From NCBI GenBank assembly GCA_016893485.2, contig JAFEKX020000001.1, positions 7,395,501 to 7,459,500 on the forward strand: a stretch of DNA of 64,000 nucleotides, in the 5' to 3' direction. The DNA comes from Streptomyces sp. P3. GTDB taxonomy: Bacteria; Actinomycetota; Actinomycetes; Streptomycetales; Streptomycetaceae. The position numbers and the translations under genes are program-made. Positions 57,761-64,000 of the stretch are shown here, piece after piece (within the stretch, counting starts at the first letter, position 1; each line of letters begins with the position of its first letter). The notes under the pieces were generated by a model, which saw only the letters and a list, made by a program, of their open reading frames with translations, did no database searches and was not told the DNA's origin.

Positions 57761-60579
57761 TCACTTCCCGCCCGCGCGCCCCAGCACCCCGGACAGCTCG
57801 CCCCGCCGGTGGATGCCCAACTTCCGGTAGGCACTGGTGAGATGGGTCTCCACCGTGCGGCGCGCCAGGTGCAGCAGATCCGCTATCTCGGTGTTCGTCC
57901 GCCCGTCGGCGGCCAGCTCCGCGATCCGCCGCTCGCTGCTCGTGAGGGACCGCGACCCGGTCCGCGCCGAGGCCGTCCGCCGGGCTCCGCTCTCGCCCAA
58001 CGCCTGCTCGGCCAGGGCCCATTGACGCGCCGCCCCCAGCCGCTCGGCCCGCTCCGCCGCCTCCCGCAGACAGGCCCTCGCCCGCCCCCGGTCCCCGACC
58101 GCGGTCAGCCCCCGCCCTTGCGCGATCAACGCCGACACCAACTCGGCCTCCGTCCCCTCCGGCCCGCCCCGCAGCAGCCGTACGGCCTCCTCCGCCAGCT
58201 CCAGACCGCGCCTGCCGCCGGTCGCCCCGGCCAGGACGCGCAGGGAACGGCCCACCGTGCGGGGCGTGTTCCACACCCGGGCCAGCCGCAGCTCCTCCTC
58301 CGCCAGGGCGATGGCCTCCTGGGGACGGCCCAGGGCGAGACGGCACTCGGCGGCGGCCGTGCGCCACGGGGTGACGATCGGGCTGACCACCTCACGGGCC
58401 GACTGACGGCGCCCGCACTCCAGGAAGTCGTGCAGCGCACCCGCCGTGTCGCCGGTCGCGGCGCGTGCCACTCCCCGCGCGTGGAGAAAGCGGTTCACCT
58501 CCCAGGAGTCGGGCGCCGGCCGCAGATCGAGACTTTCCGCGAACCGTACGGCGCGTGCCTCCTCACCGGTCGCGACGAGCGAAAGCAGCACGTGGGCCTG
58601 GCGGTTGGAGGCCGTGGTGCGCGCCGGGTCCCGCGCCCACGGCTCGGCCAGCAGCCGCGCGTGCTCGCCGCGGGCGGCCAGGATGTCGGCCCGTACGTTG
58701 GCCAGCGCCTCGTGCATCGGGTGCAGCAGGTCAGGCCGCTGACCCACCAGGCCGGACTCCACCAGCCGCTCCGCTTCGGGGAGTTCGTCGGCCCACTGGG
58801 CTACCGCGGCGGCCGTACCGATCAGGAACGGCTCGGTCTGCGGTTCGGCGGGCTGGGCGAGCAGCGCCCGCAGCCGCCCCATCGCCTCCGCGGCGGAGAT
58901 CAGCCCGGCCGTGGCCTCGTGCCGCACGACCAGCGCGTGACCGGCCGTACCGACCAGCTCCGGCGCGTGCTCGGCGGCGTCGCACAGCCACCGGTACACC
59001 TCCTCGCGCACCGACGGGTCCTGCTCGGACAGCAGCACCGAGGCGGTCTGGAGCGTGCGGATCAGCTGCGGACGGTCCGTCAACTCGACCTCTACCGTGC
59101 GCAGTACGTCCACCGCGGCCACGGTCCTGCCCCGGCCGGCCAGCGCCGTACCGAGCGCGACGGCCGCGCGCACCGTGTCCTGCGGCGCGCCCGGCAGCCG
59201 TAACGCCTCGCTCAGGCGGGGATTCCGGCCGAGGTCGCGTGCGCCTTGTACTCCAGGGAGCCCAGTTCGGTCAGCAGGCGCTGCCGGTGGGCGTCCGTCA
59301 ACGGTTCGCGCAGGGTGCGGCGCAGGAAGGCGGCGGCGTCGTCCGTGCGGCCGTCGCGCAGCGCGAGCGAGGCCGCCTCCTGGAGTACGGCCGACGTCCA
59401 GGGCTCGCCCACCGGGTCGGACAGCAGTAACTGCCGGGCGACCGTGTCGGGTGAGACGCCGTGCCGATGCATCGTCTCGGCCGCCGCCGTGTGCGTGGCC
59501 CGCCGCCTGGTCGCGGGGACGCCGGTGAGGACCGCGTCGCGCAGGAGGGGATGCGCGTAGCGGGGACGCCCGTCGAAGTAGGGGCGCAGCACGCCGAGGC
59601 CGGTCATCGCGGTGAGCCAGCCGGCCACCCGCGCCGGGTCGGCACCGGCCAACTCGGCGATCAGGAAAGCCAGTTCATCGGACCGACAGGTCGTGTCGGG
59701 ACGGGTGACGCGGTTCGGCAGCTCCCTCGGCGCGTCCCCGTCCCAGCCCTCGTCCAGCGCGGCCAGCACCCGCGCGACCTCACCCGTGCCAGGGCCCGCG
59801 CTGTCCAACCACCAGGACACGGCGGCCGGATACGCACCCGGGTACAGCGCGGCCGACGTCGTCGGCACGGTCGGATGCCGCCCGGCACCGAGGTCGTCGA
59901 GCAGGGCCCGCAGTAACAGCGCATTGCCCGCGCCCGCCCGTACGCAGTCCTCGACCCAGGACGCGGAGGCATCCGCGTGCGCCGAACGCACCAGCTCCGC
60001 ACCGGAGTTCGGGGTCAGTGGAGCCAGGGTGAGGGTGCGCACAAGGGCGGGCGACAGAGTGTGGGTCAGGCCCGGGGCCGGGGATCGACGTCGTACTGGC
60101 TGCGCTCCGTGGCGACCAGCAGAATCGGTAATCGATCGACGTGCCGGGCGGACTCGACCAGCCAGCGGTGCGAGGCCGGGTCCGCGAGATGGACGTCGTC
60201 CACCGCGATCAGCAGCGGCGCCCGGCCGGCGTACGAGTGCAGCACCCGCCGGAACAGCGCGGCACCCCCCGGTCGTCCCCCGCGACCGTCGTCTCCCGAA
60301 CTCCGCTACGGGAGCCATCAGTTGCAGCACGGTCGCGTACGGCACCCCTGGTCCCGCGGCGAACAGCGCGCCCGCAGCACCCGCATGCCGTGCGCCTGGG
60401 CGTCCGCCACGGCCGCCTCCAGCACGGTGGTGCGACCCGTCCCCGTGGCCCCCGCGCAACAGCACGAGCCGGCCCGCACCGGCCCTGGCCCAGGCCGCCT
60501 CCACCGCCAACACCCGTACTGCGTCGCGGTGTTCGGGCGGCACGGCGGACATGGCGGCGTCCGACCTCGTCCCCGACAT
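57761..60579 (-). CDS. LAL-type LuxR regulator (large ATP-binding)
   Basis: About 939 residues with at least five one-base errors (near 59215, 60078, 60290, 60370 and 60440). The N-terminal AAA module has Walker A RGATGTGRTTVLEAA and Walker B LLIAVDDVHLADPASHRWL. A long helical TPR-like middle follows, and the C-terminal LuxR HTH is LTSSERRIAELAADGRTNTE-IADLLHLARRTVETHLTSAYRKL. Two in-frame TTA codons (60131-60129 in DRLPILL and 59203-59201 in SEALRLP) make it a strong bldA target. Such regulators often activate pathway genes. The divergent LuxR gene at 60800 is its neighbour. M1 at 60579 or M10. Confidence 0.85.
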
Positions 60580-60600
60580 CGTGGTCCCCCTCGTCTCCGT

Positions 60601-60668
60601 CGTACCCGTCGTACCCGTCGTGCCGGTCGCCTCCGCCGTTCCCGCCGTTCCCGCCGTTCCCGCCGCTC
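60601..60668. repeat. 9-bp tandem repeats in the divergent promoter region
   Basis: GTCGTACCC repeated about three times and GTTCCCGCC three to four times, between the LAL and LuxR starts (220-base gap). No gene seen here. Confidence 0.65.
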
Positions 60669-60799
60669 ACTCCGCGTGGTCCGCCGTACGTCCGATCTCG
60701 TGGTGCTGCTCGTGGTGCTCCACGATGGCGCGCACCCCGTCCGCCCCGTGAGGGTGAGGGGTACCCGGCCGCCACCAGCGCGACCGGGGTGGCACGTAG

Positions 60800-61492
60800 G
60801 TGGATGTGGATTCGAGGGAGAACGTTGCTCAGCTCATCGCGGCCCGCACACCCCGGTACGGGGACTTTGCCGACCGGATACCCGTGGCGGTGCACGCCCC
60901 GGACCCGATCTCCCGCGAGGGAGCCCTCAGCCAGCTGCGCGGATACCCGGAGATCGACCTCCGCGAGGAGAGCGACACCGGCCCCGGCAGGGTCGCCCTG
61001 TTCATCGCCGACACCCTCGACGAGGCCGCGCTCACCCGGCTGCGCCGACTGGTGCGCAGCGAGGGCGGGCGGGCCGTGCTCGTCGTCGGGGCGTTGCGCG
61101 AGGCCGAGTTGCTCGATGTGATCGAGTGCGGGGTCGGCGCCATCGTGTGGCGCGGCGAGGCGACCGCACCCCGCCTGATGCAGGCCGTGGTCGCCGCCGC
61201 CCGAGGTGACGGCGATCTGCCGGCCGACCTCATCGGACGGCTCGTCGAACAGGTGGGGACACTGCACCGCAGTGCGGCGGGCCGGTCCGGAGTCCACGCC
61301 TCGGGGCTCGCGCCGCGTGAGGTGGACGTCCTGCGGCTGGTCGCCGAGGGGCTGGACACCGGAGAGATAGCCGGCAAGCTCTCCTATTCCGAACGCACCG
61401 TCAAAAACGTCATGCACGGACTGACCACACGCCTTCACCTGCGCAACCGGGCGCATGCCGTGGCGCATGCCCTTCGGGAAGGCTACATCTGA
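60800..61492 (+). CDS. LuxR/NarL-type DNA-binding regulator
   Basis: Intact, 230 residues. The first 130 residues form a pseudo-receiver-like fold (RVALFIADTLDEAALTRLRRL, AVLVVGALREAELLDVIECG, GAIVWRGEATAPRLMQAV) without a convincing phospho-acceptor Asp pocket. The HTH is LAPREVDVLRLVAEGLDTGE-IAGKLSYSERTVKNVMHGLTTRL. It diverges from the LAL regulator, so the two may cross-regulate. An atypical, probably phosphorylation-independent regulator. Confidence 0.85.
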   Translation: MDVDSRENVAQLIAARTPRYGDFADRIPVAVHAPDPISREGALSQLRGYPEIDLREESDTGPGRVALFIADTLDEAALTRLRRLVRSEGGRAVLVVGALREAELLDVIECGVGAIVWRGEATAPRLMQAVVAAARGDGDLPADLIGRLVEQVGTLHRSAAGRSGVHASGLAPREVDVLRLVAEGLDTGEIAGKLSYSERTVKNVMHGLTTRLHLRNRAHAVAHALREGYI

Positions 61493-61903
61493 CCGAACGG
61501 GCACTCGAAGGGGCACGTGCGGGCAGCGTCTCTCGCCCTGTCCCCGTCCCCAAGGTGCTTGCGGGGAGGGGCAGTTCGGAGGGCTCCGGAGTCCGAGGTC
61601 GAGCGCGCCCGGCGGCCCCTCGCCCCGGTCGACGACCCGGAGCCCCGCCAAGCGCCGTCCGGCGCGCCGGTGCTGCCAGGCCGCCCGATCGCCGCGCGCC
61701 CCAGTCCGTCCGGGCACCCGCCATCGACCCCGGCGCCGTCGGCGGAATCCCTGCCCCTGGTACGCCACGGCCAACCGGCCCGACCGGCATTACCGCACCC
61801 GCTGCGCGATACGCATGGCCGGCGAGGAGCGCACCTCCGGTCGGACGGAGGCAGCTCCTGACGGACGGACTCCGCTGCTGCGGCCCCCTCAACTCGGCCT
61901 GGT
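61493..61903. other. 411-base stretch without a convincing gene
   Basis: Both strands were read. Open frames exist (for example 61517-61861, plus) but are Pro/Arg/Ser-rich, lack a ribosome-binding site and resemble no protein. The stretch probably holds the 3' regions of the LuxR gene and the convergent cupin gene. No clear terminator was found. Confidence 0.5.
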
Positions 61904-62398
61904 TCAGGCGAAGTCGGTGGACGGGACCGTGGCGTACCTGCTCATCACCTTGATCGTCGACTCGGCGTCGAGTTCCTGACCGCCCGCGATCATGCCCCGC
62001 AGATCGCGGAAGTACTGCACGTACAGGTCGGGCGTGAAGGTGTTGATCATCACGGCGGGTTCGTCGCCGGGGTTGGCGAAGGTGTGCGGGGCGCCCGGCA
62101 GGATCATCGCGAGGGTGCCGGCCGGGGCGATGTGGACGGTCTCGCCGATGGTGAAGTGCACGGTGCCCGAGACGACGTAGAAGCCCTCGTCGTGCTGGGC
62201 GTGCCGGTGCTGGGGCGGGCCCTCGGTGTGCGGGGCGAGGGTGATCTCGCCGATCCCGAGACGGTGGCCGGTGGTGCTGCCGTCCTCCAGGATGCGCATC
62301 GTGGTCGGGCCCAGGCGGATCGTCTCGCCGTCGTCGGGACCGACCACGGATACCTCGTTCGACACCTCGTTCGACTCCTCGTTCGACACCTCGTCCAT
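61904..62398 (-). CDS. cupin-domain protein
   Basis: Intact, 164 residues. An odd N terminus of repeated SNE(V/E) units (DEVSNEESNEVSNEVS) is followed by a single cupin: HTEGPPQHRHAQHDEGFYVVSG gives the HxH...E metal motif and PGAPHTFANPGDEP the second His. The overall type is the quercetin-dioxygenase-like or sugar-binding small cupins. It diverges from a TetR gene, with an operator-like dyad between them. Confidence 0.87.
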   Translation of the reverse strand: MDEVSNEESNEVSNEVSVVGPDDGETIRLGPTTMRILEDGSTTGHRLGIGEITLAPHTEGPPQHRHAQHDEGFYVVSGTVHFTIGETVHIAPAGTLAMILPGAPHTFANPGDEPAVMINTFTPDLYVQYFRDLRGMIAGGQELDAESTIKVMSRYATVPSTDFA

Positions 62399-62453
62399 CG
62401 CCGACTCCCTTGTGTTCGCGGCACGTTGTGACCCCTCGGACCCTAGGCCGACA

Positions 62454-62487
62454 ACTCTCGTTATGCAAGTGAACTCTCATGACGAGA
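62454..62487. promoter_or_regulatory. dyad between cupin and TetR genes
   Basis: CTCTCGT (62454-62460) and ACGAGAG (62481-62487) are perfect inverted arms 20 bases apart, with inner GTTATGCAAGTG / CTCTCATGAC. A plausible TetR operator controlling both divergent genes. Confidence 0.6.
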
Positions 62488-62552
62488 GCCGGGCGTGATA
62501 AAGTCGGCGGGACGGACGGCGACGACGAACGGATACGGGGAGTGACGCACCG

Positions 62553-63195
62553 ATGGCGACAGCACAGACGGACACGGGCCGCAGCAACCAGAAGAAGCGC
62601 ACCCGTACGGCGATCGTCGAGGCGGCCCGTGGCCTGATCGGCTCGGGCAGCGAGGTGACCATGCCCGAGGTCGCCCGCGCCGCCCTGGTCTCCGAGGCCA
62701 CCGCGTACCGCTACTTCCCCGACCTGCCGTCCCTGATCGGTGAGGCGCTTGCGGGCGTCTGGCCCGACCCGGTCGACGCGCTCGGCCCGGTCGCCGACTC
62801 CCGCGATCCGGTCGAACGAATCGCGTTCGCCTGCGAGTTCCTCCTCCGCGGCATACTGGCCCGCCAGGGCGGAGTGCGCGCGATGATGGCCGCGACGATC
62901 GTCCGCCCCGACACGGCGAACATGAGACCCGGCATCCGCTTCGGCCTCATCGACCACGCCCTCTCACCCCTCGCGGCCACCCTCGGGACGACCGACCCGG
63001 ACGCGCTCACCCAGCTCAAGCGGAGCCTCGCGGTGGTCATGGGCGCGGACGCCCTCTTCACCCTCACCGACCTGCTGGCCCTCCCCGGACGAGGCCGTCG
63101 CCAGCGCGGTCCACACGGCGAAGACCCTGACGGAGGCGGCGGTGCGGGCGGCGGCGGAGCGGGGTGTGACGGAGGCGGGGCGGTGCGGGCGGTGA
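62553..63195 (+). CDS. TetR family transcriptional regulator
   Basis: About 213 residues with one extra base near 63083. The HTH is TRTAIVEAARGLIGSGSEVT-MPEVARAALVSEATAYRYFPDLPSLI. The ligand domain begins around residue 75 (VERIAFACEFLLRGILARQGGVRAMMAATIV). With the correction it ends LPDEAVASAVHTAKTLTEAAVRAAAERG. ATG at 62553 with GGGGAG upstream. It probably represses the cupin gene through the dyad at 62454. Confidence 0.87.
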
Positions 63196-63242
63196 CGGAG
63201 GGCTCTTGACGGAGACGGCGGCACGGTCGCCGGAGGGCGACC

Positions 63243-63330
63243 AGGACCGACTAGGACCGGCAGGACCGGCAGGACCGGCCAGGACCGGCAGGACCGGCCA
63301 GGACCGGCAGGACCGGCCAGGACCGGCCGG
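63243..63330. repeat. AGGACCGG minisatellite with 19-bp higher-order unit
   Basis: Nine units of AGGACCGGC or AGGACCGGCC; the 9- and 10-base forms alternate so that a 19-base unit (AGGACCGGCAGGACCGGCC) repeats three times. It lies between the TetR gene and the partial gene at the right edge. Confidence 0.85.
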
Positions 63331-64000
63331 TGTCTCCAGGCTGCCCCCTGTCCCTCAACTGCCCCCCGCTTTCTACGGCAGTCGGGTCCGCCGCCAGCCA
63401 ATGACCATCCGTCGTCCAGCCGAGCAACCGCCGCGCCCGCCCACCGTCCGCCGTGCCGTCGGGGTCGAACGCGCCGCCCGCCACGACCAGCCGCAGTCCG
63501 GCCAACGCGGGCGCGAGACGCGCGGCCACATGTGCCGGATGCCGGGCCGTCTCCGCGCCCAAGTCGGCGAGCACACCGCGCTGTTCGGCGGCCGGGCACA
63601 GGGCCAGGTGGAACACCGACTGCCGCCACGCGTACGCCGCGTCCTTGATCGTGCTGTACGGCCTCGCGTCATGGTGCACGCGGGCCGTCAGCCGGCACAC
63701 GGTGCCGAAAGCGCGGCGGGACAACTCGGCCCAGCCCGGCTCGGGGCGATGCCGACCCGGTGGACCAGCGTGGCCAGGTTGTGCGTGGTCAGGATCTGGG
63801 ACTGCTCGATCACCTTGCCGTTGGCCGCCACCCCGAACCCGCGCGAGACACCGGACGACCCCGCCGGGGCCGAGGACGCCGACGCCGCGCGCTCCGCGCA
63901 CAGCCGCATGAACCCCGGCGACGTCCGGGCCGCGACGGCCCCCGCCCTGGCTCTCTCCGGCCGTCCCGCCGACCCACCCGCCTCGGCGAGCGCCAGCTCA
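63251..64000 (-). CDS. unidentified protein, 5' end outside window
   Basis: The gene enters from the right edge. At least one base is wrong near 63752. Readable parts are GFMRLCAERAASASSAPAGS, VIEQSQILTTHNLATLVHRV, WAELSRRAFGTVCRLTARVH, YSTIKDAAYAWRQSVFHLAL, and LRLVVAGGAFDPDGTADGG. No membrane segment and no catalytic motif that I recognise; the fold is mainly helical. The 3' end is uncertain: the frame runs through the minisatellite to 63251, but a TAG near 63373 in another frame could be the true end after one more correction. Confidence 0.5.

Noticed and set aside
61517..61861. Possible 114-residue gene
   Set aside because: No ribosome-binding site, Pro/Arg/Ser-rich composition, and no similarity to any fold I know.
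61410..62957. A 515-codon minus-strand frame over the LuxR end, cupin and TetR genes
   Set aside because: Passes through three real genes on both strands and is low-complexity; only the cupin reading is real.
63243..63330. CRISPR-like array
   Set aside because: Units are 9-10 bases with no spacers; it is a minisatellite.

Overview
The window is chromosomal DNA from a Streptomyces or a very close actinomycete. The evidence is very high GC with G/C-ending codons, GTG and TTG starts behind GGAGG-type sites, rare TTA codons found only in two regulators, a coproporphyrin-type haem pathway, and a large number of LuxR, STAND, ECF and TetR regulators. The gene order fadAB - rnd - regulator - DUF3000 - hemE - rhomboid - hemY - chdC ... 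zapE - murC - msrB looks, from memory, like the conserved core of the Streptomyces chromosome. No tRNA, rRNA, insertion sequence, prophage or CRISPR array was seen.

The sequence itself carries a problem. About 65 one-base gaps or extra bases, mostly in short G or C runs, break otherwise good genes, including essential ones (murC needs four corrections, rnd six). I read these as uncorrected long-read errors and annotate the genes as whole CDSs, giving the position of each break. Only about a third of the genes are intact as written.

Layout. 1-2.7 kb: two tandem secreted-type alpha/beta hydrolases with Ig-like tails. 2.8-7.7 kb: fadAB beta-oxidation operon and ribonuclease D. 7.9-16.6 kb: orphan regulator, DUF3000, and the haem genes hemE, hemY and chdC, interleaved with a rhomboid protease, a CoA-disulfide-reductase-like enzyme and a DUF4349 lipoprotein. 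16.7-22.5 kb: a TAP-like peptidase, a TIGR04222 membrane protein, two DUF4142 paralogues, and a DUF692 (MNIO) enzyme fused to a partner-like domain. 24.6-32.7 kb: an uptake-and-degradation operon (NMT1/Ssu-type ABC importer, RutA-like and NtaA-like flavin monooxygenases, RutB-like hydrolase, MFS pump, flavin reductase). 32.9-44 kb: housekeeping genes (Pth2, polysaccharide deacetylase, PPK2, SPFH, SulP bicarbonate-type transporter with carbonic anhydrase, ZapE, RibD-like reductase, MurC, MsrB). 44-49.8 kb: an AraC-controlled SDR / ABM monooxygenase / hydrolase set and a YafY-VOC pair. 49.9-53 kb: a thaumatin-like protein divergent from an ECF sigma factor fused through a membrane helix to a GH128 glucanase. 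53-61.5 kb: large regulators (a STAND ATPase with a GNAT-like and a sigma-4-like part, and a LAL LuxR regulator), both with TTA codons. 61.9-64 kb: a cupin/TetR pair and an unidentified partial gene.

The best candidates for new biology are the membrane-tethered sigma factor/GH128 protein with its thaumatin partner, the MNIO-TIGR04222 neighbourhood, the Rut-like hybrid catabolic operon, and a 51-bp promoter module shared by two transcription units around an AraC regulator.
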